Shown: one piece after another, positions 50,356 to 59,785 of the stretch
How the letters are laid out: every line of letters starts with the position of its first letter
Numbering within the stretch: position 1 is the stretch's first letter
Assembly (NCBI RefSeq): GCF_009617875.1
Contig: NZ_BLAV01000001.1
Location: 3,472,001-3,536,000, forward strand
Direction of reading: 5' to 3'
Length of the DNA stretch: 64,000 bases
Source: Prolixibacter sp. NT017
Lineage (GTDB): Bacteria > Bacteroidota > Bacteroidia > Bacteroidales > Prolixibacteraceae
Translations under genes and position numbers: made by a program
The notes under the pieces: model-generated
The model's database searches: none
Told to the model about the DNA's origin: nothing
What the model saw: only the letters and a program-made list of their open reading frames with translations

Positions 50356-52674
50356 GTGAACAACTACCTCGAGGAATTAAATGAAGCCCAACGCGATGCC
50401 GTTATCAATACCGAAGGACCTTCGCTGGTGATTGCCGGTGCCGGTTCCGGGAAAACACGCGTACTTACCTACCGAATTGCCCACCTGCTGAAGAATGGCG
50501 TTCCACCTTCATCTGTGCTGGCGCTCACCTTCACCAACAAGGCTGCACGTGAAATGAAAGAGCGGATCGCGAAGATTGTTGGCTCCCAGACAGCGCGCTA
50601 CCTCTGGATGGGAACATTTCACTCCATCTTTGCCCGTATCCTGCGAAGCGAAGCAGAGATTATCGGTTACCCGTCCAACTTCACGATTTACGACACGCAG
50701 GACACCAAAAGTTTGTTGAAGACCATCATTAAGAGCATGAAGCTCGACGATAAAACGTACAAGCCGGGCTTGGTTTACAATCGGATTTCGGCAGCCAAGA
50801 ATAACCTGATTACGCCGGTTGCTTACCAGCAGAACACACAAATTCGAGAAGCAGACCAGGCCGCTCGCCTTCCCCGCCTGGCCGAAGTGTATAAAGAATA
50901 CGCACGACGTTGTAAAAATGCAGGAGCAATGGATTTTGACGATTTGCTGCTCCAAACGAACCTGCTGTTCAAGAACCACGAAGATATTCTGAAGAAATAC
51001 CAGGAGCGTTTCAAATACATTCTGGTCGATGAGTACCAGGATACCAACTTCTCGCAATACCTGATTGTGAAAAAACTGGCGCAGAACCACGAAAACATCT
51101 GCGTGGTGGGCGACGATGCCCAAAGTATTTATTCGTTCCGGGGAGCGAAAATTGAAAATATTCTGAACTTCCGTAAAGATTATCCCGAATTCAACACCTA
51201 TAAACTGGAGCAGAATTACCGTTCGACACAAACCATTGTCGATGCAGCCAACAGCCTCATCGAAAAAAACAAACGACAGCTACCCAAACGGGTATTCAGC
51301 GAAAACGCCACAGGAGAAAAGATTCAGGTAATCGGTGCACTGACAGACAACGAAGAGGGATACCTGGTGGCGAACGAAATCATCGACATGCGGATGAATC
51401 ACCAGCACCGGTATGCCGATTTTGCCATCCTCTATCGGACCAATGCCCAATCGCGTATTTTCGAGGAAGCGCTGCGAAAAAGAAATATTCCGTACAAAAT
51501 CTACGGGGGACTTTCGTTCTACCAGCGTAAGGAAATTAAAGATCTGCTGGCCTATTACCGGTTGACCATCAACGTGAAGGACGACGAAGCGTTCAAGCGG
51601 ATCATCAATTATCCGGCACGTGGCATCGGTAACACGACCATGACACGCCTGGAGACTTATGCGGTCCAGAACAATCAAAGCATCTGGGAAATTGCTTCGA
51701 ATCCGGATGAGTGCCAAATGGCCGGGCTGAATGCCGGAACACAGCGTAAAGTGGCTGAGTTCATCCATATGATCGAAGGTTTTGCCGGTCAGCTCGCTTC
51801 GACAGAATCCTATGAGCTGGCCATGCAGATTGCTTCCGACAGCGGCATGCTGAAAGAATTTTACAAGGATAAAACTCCGGAAAATTTAAGCCGTTACGAA
51901 AACGTGCAGGAGTTGCTGAATGCCATCCAGGATTTCTCGCTCAACGCGAAAGAGGAAGGTCGCCCCAACCAGCTCAACCACTTCATGGAAGAAGTCGCCC
52001 TGCTGACAGACCAGGATACAGATAAAGAAGAAGATTTTGATAAGGTGACCCTGATGACGGTTCACTCATCCAAAGGACTGGAATTTAAAAATGTATTTAT
52101 CGTTGGCCTGGAAGAGAACCTCTTTCCCTCGGGATTTTCGGGTACGTTGACCGCGCCGGAACTGGAAGAGGAACGGCGCCTGTTTTACGTAGCGCTTACC
52201 CGGGCAGAGCAAAATGCATGGCTCTCGTTTGCCAAACAACGCTATCGCTGGGGAAATCTCGAATTTTGTAATCCCAGCCGTTTCATCGGCGAGATTGACG
52301 AGCAATTCCTCTATTTCAAATCCGGAGGACTGCAAGCTCATATTCCCAGACGGGAATCAGTACCCACTGCCAAGGAGGAAACGAGAAGTGCCAAGCGAAG
52401 CCCAATGGGTATTCGCAGTCAACAGGGCAATGAACAACTCGGGAAACGCCTTACCCGTCTGAATGAAGCCAGCAGACAAAATGCCACAGCATTTACGGGA
52501 AGCGATCCGGAAGAAATACAGGCCGGCATGTTTGTGGAACATCAACGTTTTGGCCGGGGAAAGGTAGTAGCCATTGAAGGAACAATGCCCGACCGGAAAG
52601 CCAAGGTATTTTTTCCCAATGCCGGAGAAAAACACCTGCTGTTGAAATTTGCCAAACTAAAAATCGTGGAATAA
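50356..52674 (+). CDS. pcrA: UvrD/PcrA-family DNA helicase
   Basis: The 772-residue superfamily 1A helicase unwinds DNA 3' to 5' in nucleotide-excision repair and in removing stalled complexes. Motifs: Walker A AGAGSGKTRVL (about 28-38), DEYQDTN (about 222-228), GDDAQSIYSFRGA, and the carboxyl TVHSSKGLEFKNVFIVGLEE. The end holds a Tudor-like domain (EHQRFGRGKVVAIEG) that in PcrA binds RNA polymerase. The start is GTG; MNNYLEELNEAQRDAV fits the family N-terminus. Confidence 0.95.
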   Translation: MNNYLEELNEAQRDAVINTEGPSLVIAGAGSGKTRVLTYRIAHLLKNGVPPSSVLALTFTNKAAREMKERIAKIVGSQTARYLWMGTFHSIFARILRSEAEIIGYPSNFTIYDTQDTKSLLKTIIKSMKLDDKTYKPGLVYNRISAAKNNLITPVAYQQNTQIREADQAARLPRLAEVYKEYARRCKNAGAMDFDDLLLQTNLLFKNHEDILKKYQERFKYILVDEYQDTNFSQYLIVKKLAQNHENICVVGDDAQSIYSFRGAKIENILNFRKDYPEFNTYKLEQNYRSTQTIVDAANSLIEKNKRQLPKRVFSENATGEKIQVIGALTDNEEGYLVANEIIDMRMNHQHRYADFAILYRTNAQSRIFEEALRKRNIPYKIYGGLSFYQRKEIKDLLAYYRLTINVKDDEAFKRIINYPARGIGNTTMTRLETYAVQNNQSIWEIASNPDECQMAGLNAGTQRKVAEFIHMIEGFAGQLASTESYELAMQIASDSGMLKEFYKDKTPENLSRYENVQELLNAIQDFSLNAKEEGRPNQLNHFMEEVALLTDQDTDKEEDFDKVTLMTVHSSKGLEFKNVFIVGLEENLFPSGFSGTLTAPELEEERRLFYVALTRAEQNAWLSFAKQRYRWGNLEFCNPSRFIGEIDEQFLYFKSGGLQAHIPRRESVPTAKEETRSAKRSPMGIRSQQGNEQLGKRLTRLNEASRQNATAFTGSDPEEIQAGMFVEHQRFGRGKVVAIEGTMPDRKAKVFFPNAGEKHLLLKFAKLKIVE

Positions 52675-52723
52675 GATAAGGCAGCTGCGAAATTCATTTT
52701 CGATACCCCGAGAACCTTAACTT

Positions 52724-52754
52724 TTTGTATTATGCGGCAAAAGGATTAGATTTG
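52724..52754 (+). promoter_or_regulatory. Promoter of the DUF4290-murA operon
   Basis: TTTG (52724-52727), exactly 19 bases, then TAGATTTG (52747-52754), a full match. It lies between pcrA and the DUF4290 gene. Confidence 0.75.
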
Positions 52755-52829
52755 TGATCGAAATCCCTCGTGCTTTTGCCTGATACTCCCGCATTATGCA
52801 AAATGCCACTTAACCGAAGATACTTTTCA

Positions 52830-53441
52830 ATGGATTATAACTCGAATCGAAAAAAACTGAAACTTCCTGAGTACGGAAGGAATATTCACAAAATGGTTGA
52901 CTACGTGGTTTCTATCGAAGACCGCGAAGAGAGAAACCGTGCGGCCAATCAAATCATCGAAATCATGGGGAACATGTATCCCTATCTTCGTGATGTCAGC
53001 GATTTCCGACACAAATTATGGGATCATATCGCCATTATGTCCGATTTCAAACTGGACATTGACTACCCTTATGATCCTCCCCGTCCGGAAACCTTCCTCG
53101 AAAAACCCAAGCCGGTACCATACACTAATGCTCCGATCAAATATCGGCACTACGGAAAACTCATCGAAAAGATGATCGAGCAAGCCGCTCAATACGACGA
53201 TGACAGTCCGGAGAAAAAACAACTGACCCAAATGCTGGCCAACCAGATGAAGAAATCGTTTGTCGTTTGGAACAAGGAAACGGTAAACGACGATAAAATT
53301 TTAAAAGATCTGGAGGAATTATCGGAAGGTGACCTGAAAACCGAAGAAATTTCAAGACTTGCCGATACCCGCGATATTCTCAAAAGTGGCGGAAGCAGCA
53401 ATAAAAAGAAAAGCAAAGGAGCTAACCGGAAACATAAGTAA
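52830..53441 (+). CDS. DUF4290-family protein
   Basis: The 203-residue protein begins MDYNSNRKKLKLPEYGRNIHKM, which matches the start of the DUF4290 family, a group restricted to Bacteroidota, so the ATG at 52830 is preferred over an in-frame ATG at 52803. It is mostly helical with a Lys/Ser-rich tail (KKKSKGANRKHK). Function unknown. It is 12 bases upstream of murA on the same strand, an order often seen in the phylum, so a link to envelope synthesis is possible but unproven. Confidence 0.85.
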   Translation: MDYNSNRKKLKLPEYGRNIHKMVDYVVSIEDREERNRAANQIIEIMGNMYPYLRDVSDFRHKLWDHIAIMSDFKLDIDYPYDPPRPETFLEKPKPVPYTNAPIKYRHYGKLIEKMIEQAAQYDDDSPEKKQLTQMLANQMKKSFVVWNKETVNDDKILKDLEELSEGDLKTEEISRLADTRDILKSGGSSNKKKSKGANRKHK

Positions 53442-53453
53442 TTAGCCACTTAT

Positions 53454-54761
53454 ATGGCACGGTTTATCATAGAAGGTGGACGCTCACTCACCGGAGAACT
53501 GATTCCACAGGGAGCCAAAAACGAAGCTTTACAGGTAATTTGTGCAGTCTTACTCACCGACGAAGAGGTAAATATCGCCAACATCCCCGAAATCAGCGAT
53601 GTGCTAAAACTCATCGAAATGCTGAAAGGGTTTGGGGTAAAAGTAAACCGCAAAGCAAAAGGCGATTATAGCTTTCAGGCCAACCATGTTGACATCGATT
53701 ATCTTAATACCGAAGAATTCCGGAAGCTGGCAAGTGGCTTGCGCGGTTCTATTATGATCATCGGTCCGCTGCTGGCCCGCTTTGGAAGAGGAATAATTCC
53801 ACAACCCGGAGGCGATAAAATAGGGCGCCGCAGACTGGACACCCACTTTATCGGTCTTGAAAAAATGGGGGCCGATTTTCATTACGATGCAGATAACGGC
53901 CAATACCAAATAAAAGCCAACCGACTTTCCGGCACCTACATGCTCCTCGACGAGGCCTCGGTTACCGGTACCGCCAACCTGGTGATGGCTGCCACGCTCG
54001 CCAAAGGAACCACAACCATTTATAACGCAGCGTGTGAGCCCTATGTACAGCAACTGTGCAGAATGCTTAATTTGATGGGGGCCAACATCAGTGGAATTGG
54101 CTCCAACCTGCTCACCATCGATGGTGTCACATCGCTAAGCGGATGCAAACATACGCTCCTGCCCGACATGATAGAGGTAGGAAGTTTCATTGGCCTCGCA
54201 GCGATGACTTCGTCTGCCCTCACGATTAAGAATGTTTCGTTACAGAATCTGGGTATCATCCCCGATGCTTTTCGCAGGTTAGGCATACAACTCGAAAACC
54301 GGGGTGACGATCTCTTTATTCCTTCCCAGGAACACTACGAAGTGGAATCGTTCATCGATGGTTCCATTATGTCTATTGCCGATGCGCCCTGGCCGGGACT
54401 AACACCTGACTTACTTAGTGTTTTCCTGGTCGTAGCAACGCAAGCCCGCGGCAGTGTCCTGATTCACCAGAAGATGTTCGAGAGCCGTTTGTTCTTTGTC
54501 GACCGACTGATTGACATGGGAGCTAAAATCATCCTTTGCGATCCGCACCGCGCAACGGTTATCGGTCTCGACCGGGCCCTTCAGTTACGGGGAACACATA
54601 TGACCTCACCCGACATCCGGGCAGGAGTTGCTTTGCTTATCGCTGCCCTCTCCGCTTCCGGCACCTCTACCATCGATCATATCGAGCAAATCGACCGGGG
54701 ATACGAAGCAATCGACGTTCGGTTAAACAGTCTTGGCGCGAAGATTGTAAGAGAATCATAA
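53454..54761 (+). CDS. murA: UDP-N-acetylglucosamine 1-carboxyvinyltransferase MurA (fosfomycin-insensitive form)
   Basis: MurA transfers enolpyruvate from PEP to UDP-GlcNAc, the first committed step of peptidoglycan synthesis. The 435-residue protein has the two-domain inverted-barrel fold with LLARFGRGIIPQPGGDKIG (about 107-125). The loop residue that is Cys115 in E. coli, the target of fosfomycin, is Asp121 here. Cys-to-Asp at this site is known to keep activity while making the enzyme insensitive to the drug. It is co-transcribed with the DUF4290 gene. Confidence 0.96.
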   Translation: MARFIIEGGRSLTGELIPQGAKNEALQVICAVLLTDEEVNIANIPEISDVLKLIEMLKGFGVKVNRKAKGDYSFQANHVDIDYLNTEEFRKLASGLRGSIMIIGPLLARFGRGIIPQPGGDKIGRRRLDTHFIGLEKMGADFHYDADNGQYQIKANRLSGTYMLLDEASVTGTANLVMAATLAKGTTTIYNAACEPYVQQLCRMLNLMGANISGIGSNLLTIDGVTSLSGCKHTLLPDMIEVGSFIGLAAMTSSALTIKNVSLQNLGIIPDAFRRLGIQLENRGDDLFIPSQEHYEVESFIDGSIMSIADAPWPGLTPDLLSVFLVVATQARGSVLIHQKMFESRLFFVDRLIDMGAKIILCDPHRATVIGLDRALQLRGTHMTSPDIRAGVALLIAALSASGTSTIDHIEQIDRGYEAIDVRLNSLGAKIVRES

Positions 54762-54794
54762 CAGATTCAATCTCTGAATGTCGAACTTAAAAAC

Positions 54795-55352
54795 ATGATC
54801 ATGAAATATCGCATCCTCACCTCACTGCTTACTATAGCTTTTATTGCGTTTACGGCAAATGCAAGCCTTGCCAAGAACCACAAAAACAAAAGCACAGGTC
54901 CGCCGGTGGGAACATCGGTTGGAAAAACAGCGCCCAACATTGTCGAAACCGGCATCAATGGTGACACCCTCAAACTTTCCGCTTTGCGCGGGAAAATGGT
55001 GTTAATCGATTTCTGGGCATCGTGGTGCGGACCATGCCGCCGCGAAAATCCCAACGTGGTAAAAGCTTACGATGAGTTTAAGGATAAAAATTTTCAGGAA
55101 GGAAAAGGCTTTTCCGTATTTAGTGTTTCGCTCGACCAAAGCCATACAGCATGGGAACATGCAGTCAAAATGGATAACCTGTCATGGCCCTGGCACGTCA
55201 GCGATTTGAAAGGCTGGATGTCGAAATACGCCGGAGTTTACGGCGTGCGCGGAATTCCTTCCAACTTTCTTATCAACGGAAAAGGAGTCATTGTTGCCCG
55301 CAATCTTCGTGGCAATCAACTTATAGAGACCCTTTCGACATTACAGAAATAA
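54795..55352 (+). CDS. TlpA-like exported thioredoxin-fold protein
   Basis: The 185-residue protein has a signal peptide (about residues 1-25, ending ASLA) and a thioredoxin fold with FWASWCGPCRRENP (CxxC about residues 78-81), followed by the cis-Pro loop RGIPSNFLI. TlpA/ResA-type proteins reduce disulfides of periplasmic proteins. It follows murA by 33 bases, possibly in the same transcript. Confidence 0.88.
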   Translation: MIMKYRILTSLLTIAFIAFTANASLAKNHKNKSTGPPVGTSVGKTAPNIVETGINGDTLKLSALRGKMVLIDFWASWCGPCRRENPNVVKAYDEFKDKNFQEGKGFSVFSVSLDQSHTAWEHAVKMDNLSWPWHVSDLKGWMSKYAGVYGVRGIPSNFLINGKGVIVARNLRGNQLIETLSTLQK

Positions 55353-55353
55353 T

Positions 55354-55386
55354 TTGCGAACAGTCCCGTAGGAATCCTTACTTTTG
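55354..55386 (+). promoter_or_regulatory. Possible promoter of grpE-dnaJ
   Basis: TACTTTTG (55379-55386) matches the -7 pattern; TTG at 55354-55356 stands 22 bases upstream, slightly far. No heat-shock inverted repeat (CIRCE) is visible in the gap. Confidence 0.4.
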
Positions 55387-55515
55387 CGGACAATTACTTT
55401 TCGGCTCAACCGCTTTGACAGTCGGTAGGGGCGAAAAATGTCAATTTGTCCGAATTAGGCAATTGGCAAAAGTTTTGTTGAACAGTGACGAAATCGATTA
55501 GAAAACTTCAATCGT

Positions 55516-56154
55516 ATGAGCAAAGAAAAAAAACAACAGGAGGAACAAAAAGAAATGAATACCAACGAAATGGAAGAAAAAGAAGTACCAATTGACAGCT
55601 CCTCCGACAATAACGAAGTTTCAACAGCGGATAAAGAAAAACAATCAGAAGAGAAACACGACGATAAGAAAGACAAGAAAAAGTCGAAAAAGGACAAGGA
55701 CGCGGACAAAGTAGCAGAATTGGAAAAGCAGGTCGAAGCAATGAATGACAAATATCTGCGCCTTTCTGCTGAATTCGATAATTACCGCAGAAGAACATTG
55801 AAGGAGAAAATGGAACTGACCAAAACAGCTGGAGAGAGCATTCTGGTCAATATTCTGCCGGTTATCGATGATTTTGAACGCGCCATTAGTTCAATGGAAC
55901 AGGGACTTGAATCAGCCGCCGTGAAAGACGGTGTTGAGCTGATCTACGGCAAGTTTAAAGAATTTCTGAACCAAAATGGTGTAAAAGAAATTGAAGCCAA
56001 CGGAACAGAGTTCGATACCGATCTGCATGAAGCCCTGACAAAAATTCCGGCACCATCCGACGATCTGAAAGGCAAAGTAGTTGATGTAATCCAGAAAGGA
56101 TACGTATTGAATGATAAAGTGATTCGATTTGCCAAAGTGGTAGTTGGAGAGTAA
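55516..56154 (+). CDS. grpE: Nucleotide exchange factor GrpE
   Basis: GrpE releases ADP from DnaK. The 212-residue protein has a long charged, low-complexity N-terminus (about 1-65, rich in Glu, Lys and Asp), the helical dimer region, FDNYRRRTLKEKMEL (about 86-100), and the carboxyl beta domain (KGYVLNDKVIRFAKVVV). It lies 36 bases before dnaJ. The dnaK gene is not in the window. Confidence 0.96.
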   Translation: MSKEKKQQEEQKEMNTNEMEEKEVPIDSSSDNNEVSTADKEKQSEEKHDDKKDKKKSKKDKDADKVAELEKQVEAMNDKYLRLSAEFDNYRRRTLKEKMELTKTAGESILVNILPVIDDFERAISSMEQGLESAAVKDGVELIYGKFKEFLNQNGVKEIEANGTEFDTDLHEALTKIPAPSDDLKGKVVDVIQKGYVLNDKVIRFAKVVVGE

Positions 56155-56190
56155 AACGGAAATATTAACTGACAGGAAAGAAATCGGATA

Positions 56191-57342
56191 ATGGCAAAAA
56201 GAGATTATTATGAAGTTTTGGGGGTTAGCAAAAGTGCCAGCCCGGAAGAGATAAAAAAAGCCTACCGAAAAAAGGCGATTCAGTTCCACCCCGACAAAAA
56301 CCCGGGTGACAAAACGGCTGAAGAGAACTTTAAAGAGGCTGCCGAGGCTTACGAGGTACTAAGCAATCCCGAAAAACGTCAGAGATATGACCAATTTGGA
56401 CACTCCGGACTTGGCGGTGGTCAGGGCGGATTCAGTGGCCACGACATGTCCATGGACGATATCTTCTCCATGTTTGGTGATATTTTTGGTGGTGGATTTG
56501 GCGGTTTTGGCGGATTCGGATCCGGTGGAGGACGGACACACCGTCGCACGAACCGCGGTTCCAACCTACGGGTAAAAGCCAGCCTGACACTGAAAGAAAT
56601 TGCACACGGTACAGAGAAAAAAATCAAGGTCAAGAAATACGTCACTTGTGACAGTTGTCACGGTAGTGGGGCCAAGGGCAGCGATGGCTACAGCACATGC
56701 TCTACCTGTCACGGTTCAGGCCAGGTGACCCGTATCAGCAACACCTTCCTCGGACAAATGCAAACCACTTCCACTTGCCCGACTTGTGGTGGCGAAGGTC
56801 AGATTATTACGCATAAATGTGATAAATGCCACGGCGAGGGAATCGTTAGAGGTGAAGAGGTTATTAACATTAAAATACCGGCAGGCGTGGCTGAAGGCAT
56901 GCAGCTTTCCGTTAGCGGAAAAGGAAACGCGGCTCGTCGTGGTGGTGTTCCCGGTGATTTGCTGGTACTTATCAACGAAGTGAAACATCCGGAACTGATT
57001 CGGGATGAAAATGATTTGATTTACAACTTGTATCTGTCATTCCCCGATTTGGCTTTGGGAACAACATCCGAAATACCAACGGTTGATAACAAGGTGAAGG
57101 TGAAAGTTGACGCCGGAACACAACCGGAAAAAATACTTCGCTTACGCGGAAAAGGATTACCCGATCTGAACGGCTATGGCAAGGGCGATTTGCTGGTTCG
57201 CATTCACGTTTGGGTTCCGAAAAAACTGAGCAACGACGAAAAGAAACAACTGGAAAAACTCCAGGAATCGGAGAATTTCAGTGCAAAAAATGCCGCTTCG
57301 GAGGACCGGAATTTCTTTGACAAGGTAAAAGATATGTTCTGA
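56191..57342 (+). CDS. dnaJ: Chaperone DnaJ
   Basis: DnaJ (Hsp40) delivers unfolded proteins to DnaK and stimulates its ATPase. The 383-residue protein has the J domain with HPD at about 33-35 (QFHPDKNPG), a Gly/Phe linker (about 70-115), four zinc repeats [24 protein letters not shown] and CDKCHGEG (about 150-215), and the substrate-binding carboxyl domain. Confidence 0.97.
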   Translation: MAKRDYYEVLGVSKSASPEEIKKAYRKKAIQFHPDKNPGDKTAEENFKEAAEAYEVLSNPEKRQRYDQFGHSGLGGGQGGFSGHDMSMDDIFSMFGDIFGGGFGGFGGFGSGGGRTHRRTNRGSNLRVKASLTLKEIAHGTEKKIKVKKYVTCDSCHGSGAKGSDGYSTCSTCHGSGQVTRISNTFLGQMQTTSTCPTCGGEGQIITHKCDKCHGEGIVRGEEVINIKIPAGVAEGMQLSVSGKGNAARRGGVPGDLLVLINEVKHPELIRDENDLIYNLYLSFPDLALGTTSEIPTVDNKVKVKVDAGTQPEKILRLRGKGLPDLNGYGKGDLLVRIHVWVPKKLSNDEKKQLEKLQESENFSAKNAASEDRNFFDKVKDMF

Positions 57343-57349
57343 TAAGAGT

Positions 57350-57400
57350 AATGTTTATGATTAATGCTCCGCCATTATTTTTTCGCATTAATTAAACATT
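57350..57400. repeat. Long AT-rich inverted repeat after dnaJ
   Basis: AATGTTTA+ATTAATGC (57350-57357, 57360-57367) is complementary to GCATTAAT+TAAACATT (57385-57400), a 16-bp stem with a 2-base bulge and a 17-base loop. It begins 7 bases past the dnaJ stop and is likely the 3' end structure of that transcript. Confidence 0.6.
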
Positions 57401-57428
57401 AAAATACTTCCAATATTTTCGTTTGCTG

Positions 57429-57459
57429 TTGTGCCGTTTTTATAAAATACGTATCATTG
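57429..57459 (+). promoter_or_regulatory. Promoter of the his operon
   Basis: TTG (57429-57431), 20 bases, then TATCATTG (57452-57459), one mismatch from TAnnTTTG. The leader-peptide ATG follows 16 bases later. Confidence 0.6.
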
Positions 57460-57475
57460 CAGCAACAATAAGAAT

Positions 57476-57535
57476 ATGAACAACGCAATTTTCCATTACG
57501 GCCATCATCATCTCCTGCTAAAAGGTAGGCCCTAA
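57476..57535 (+). CDS. hisL: his operon leader peptide
   Basis: A 19-codon frame, MNNAIFHYGHHHLLLKGRP, ends at TAA 57533-57535. Four of the residues are His, three of them consecutive at codons 10-12, the mark of a his attenuator leader. Its 3' end overlaps the antiterminator strand at 57522-57531, so a ribosome stalled at the His codons would leave that strand free. Confidence 0.85.
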   Translation: MNNAIFHYGHHHLLLKGRP

Positions 57536-57600
57536 TTGGAATGTCAAAAAATATTCATTAAAATTAACAGGCTTACCTTGAATGAGGTAAGCCTTTTTTT
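57522..57600 (+). promoter_or_regulatory. Histidine transcription attenuator
   Basis: The terminator stem is AGGCTTACCT (57569-57578) with AGGTAAGCCT (57585-57594), a perfect 10-bp match with loop TGAATG and seven T after it. The competing antiterminator pairs AAGGTAGGCC (57522-57531) with GGCTTACCTT (57570-57579), ten pairs with one G-U. The hisG ATG is 18 bases past the terminator. With enough His-tRNA the leader is read to its stop and transcription should end; when it is scarce, the alternative pairing should permit readthrough into hisG. Confidence 0.85.
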
Positions 57601-57617
57601 ATATCTAAAAAATCGAC

Positions 57618-58484
57618 ATGGACTCAACATTACGCATCGCGATTCAGACCAAAGGCCGCTTAAACGAAGACTCAGTCGGTCTGATTAAAGAAACTGGTAT
57701 TGATCTGATTTCCGGCAAGAGAAGACTCATCTCGGCAGCAAAAAATTTTCCCATGGAAGTTTTGTACCTTCGGGATGATGATATCCCTCAGTCAGTTGCT
57801 GACGGCGTGGCTGACATCGGAATTGTCGGATTCAACGAAGTAGCTGAAAAGAAGCAGCAGGTGGATGTCATCAAACATTTGGGGTTCAGTAAGTGCCGCC
57901 TTTCACTGGCAATTCCGCAGTCACAGGTGAACGAGTACGAAGGTCCGGAATGGTTCAACGGAAAGAAAATTGCAACTTCCTATCCGGAAATCCTCAAGGA
58001 TTTTTTGGCTGAGAAGAAAATTGATGCTGAGATTCATGTCATTACGGGTTCTGTGGAAATAGCGCCCGGCATTGGCCTGGCCGACGCCATTTTCGACATT
58101 GTCAGTTCCGGAAGTACGTTGGTTAGCAACCGCCTGAAAGAGGTGGAAGCGGTGATGAAATCCGAAGCTGTTTTGGTGGCTAACCCAAAACTTTCCAAAG
58201 AGAAACAAGGTATACTCGATGAGTTGATTTTCAGAATCGAGTCGGTGGAAATGGGTAAAGGGAAAAAATATATCCTGCTAAATGCCCCGAACCACAAAAT
58301 AGATAAGATTGTTGAAGTACTGCCCGGAACAACTTCACCAACGGTAATGCCCCTGGCTATTGAAGGCTGGAGTTCACTGCACTCGGTAATCGATGACAAC
58401 GAGTTTTGGGAGGTCATCGGCAACCTGAAGAAAAACGGGGCGGAAGGCATCCTGGTAGTACCTATTGAGAAAATGATATTATAA
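57618..58484 (+). CDS. hisG: ATP phosphoribosyltransferase HisG (long form)
   Basis: HisG catalyses the first step of histidine synthesis, joining ATP and PRPP. The 288-residue length and the ACT-like carboxyl domain (from about 210) mark the long form, which is inhibited by histidine and does not need HisZ. The PRPP-binding segment DIVSSGSTLVSN (about 157-168) and IAIQTKGRLNEDS at the N-terminus fit the family. It is the first structural gene behind the attenuator. Confidence 0.96.
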   Translation: MDSTLRIAIQTKGRLNEDSVGLIKETGIDLISGKRRLISAAKNFPMEVLYLRDDDIPQSVADGVADIGIVGFNEVAEKKQQVDVIKHLGFSKCRLSLAIPQSQVNEYEGPEWFNGKKIATSYPEILKDFLAEKKIDAEIHVITGSVEIAPGIGLADAIFDIVSSGSTLVSNRLKEVEAVMKSEAVLVANPKLSKEKQGILDELIFRIESVEMGKGKKYILLNAPNHKIDKIVEVLPGTTSPTVMPLAIEGWSSLHSVIDDNEFWEVIGNLKKNGAEGILVVPIEKMIL

Positions 58485-58495
58485 AAATTCGTTCG

Positions 58496-59782
58496 ATGCA
58501 GATTTACAATTATCCTCTTTTTAATACGTGGCCCAAAATTCTCTCGCGCCCGGCTAACAATTATTCTTCGATCAACAGCACGGTCAGGATGATTCTTGAC
58601 AATGTGAAAAAGAAAGGTGATGCTGCTGTTCGTGATTATACAAGACGTTTCGACGGAGCCGACCTGGAAGAATTCAGGGTGAGCAAAGATGAAATGGAGA
58701 AGGCTGCAAATTTGATTGAGCCCGAACTGAAAGAGGCCATTCAGAAAGCGGCAAAGAATATTCTCGCTTTCCACGAGATACAAAAGCCGCCTATGCGGAT
58801 GATTGAAACAGCACCCGGCGTGAAGTGCTGGCAGAAATCTGTACCGATTGACAAGGTTGGACTCTATATTCCCGGCGGCTCAGCGCCACTGTTCTCAACT
58901 GTTCTGATGCTCGGAATTCCGGCCCAGATTGCCGGCTGCAAGGAAATCGTTCTTTGCACACCTCCCAACGAAAAAGGTGAAATTCACCCGGCCATCCTGT
59001 TCGCTGCCGGTTTAGTGGAGGTTTCCAGAATTTATAAAATCGGCGGTGTACAGGCTATCGGTGCGATGGCATACGGAACAGAAACGGTTCCCCGTGTCTT
59101 CAAAATATTTGGACCGGGAAACTCCTGGGTGACGGCCGCCAAACAGATTGTCTCTGTAAACGACTGTGCCATCGATATGCCGGCAGGTCCGTCCGAACTG
59201 GCTGTAATGGCCGATGAGTCAGCGGAACCAGAATTCATTGCTGCCGATTTGCTATCACAGGCTGAACACGGCCCGGACAGCCAAGTTGTTCTGGTTACCA
59301 CCGAAGAACCGCTTATCGCGAAGGTCATGCAAGCCATCGACCGGCAACTTTCGGAACTGCCACGAGCGGCTATCGCCAGCAAAGCATTGGAAAATAGCCG
59401 GGCCATTTTGGTGAACGATGAAGAGCAGATGATTGAGCTAATCAACTTCTACGCACCGGAACACTTAATCATTGCGACCCGGAATACCACGAACCACGCT
59501 GACCGGATAACGAATGCCGGTTCCGTATTTCTGGGGAATTTCACTCCCGAAAGTGCCGGCGATTATGCTTCCGGGACAAATCACACGCTCCCAACACAAG
59601 GATGGGCACGCTCATTCAGCGGATTGAACCTTGAAAGTTTCTGTAAGAAGATTACTTTCCAGGAAATATCGAGAGACGGCATCCAACAGCTGGGACCTAT
59701 CATCGAAGCGATGGCCGAAGGGGAATTGCTTTATGCCCATAAGAATGCAGCAACCTTGCGTATCAACTCCAGTGAATCATAA
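58496..59782 (+). CDS. hisD: Histidinol dehydrogenase HisD
   Basis: The zinc enzyme oxidises histidinol to histidine in two NAD-linked steps. The 428-residue protein has the NAD/substrate region [12 protein letters not shown] (about 205-216), QAEHGPDSQ with zinc and catalytic residues (about 257-265), [15 protein letters not shown] with the Asp ligand, and the late [10 protein letters not shown]. It follows hisG by 11 bases. Confidence 0.96.
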   Translation: MQIYNYPLFNTWPKILSRPANNYSSINSTVRMILDNVKKKGDAAVRDYTRRFDGADLEEFRVSKDEMEKAANLIEPELKEAIQKAAKNILAFHEIQKPPMRMIETAPGVKCWQKSVPIDKVGLYIPGGSAPLFSTVLMLGIPAQIAGCKEIVLCTPPNEKGEIHPAILFAAGLVEVSRIYKIGGVQAIGAMAYGTETVPRVFKIFGPGNSWVTAAKQIVSVNDCAIDMPAGPSELAVMADESAEPEFIAADLLSQAEHGPDSQVVLVTTEEPLIAKVMQAIDRQLSELPRAAIASKALENSRAILVNDEEQMIELINFYAPEHLIIATRNTTNHADRITNAGSVFLGNFTPESAGDYASGTNHTLPTQGWARSFSGLNLESFCKKITFQEISRDGIQQLGPIIEAMAEGELLYAHKNAATLRINSSES

Positions 59783-59785
59783 AAA

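Noticed and set aside
55353..55515. CIRCE heat-shock operator before grpE
   Set aside because: No TTAGCACTC-N9-GAGTGCTAA-like inverted repeat is present in the gap.
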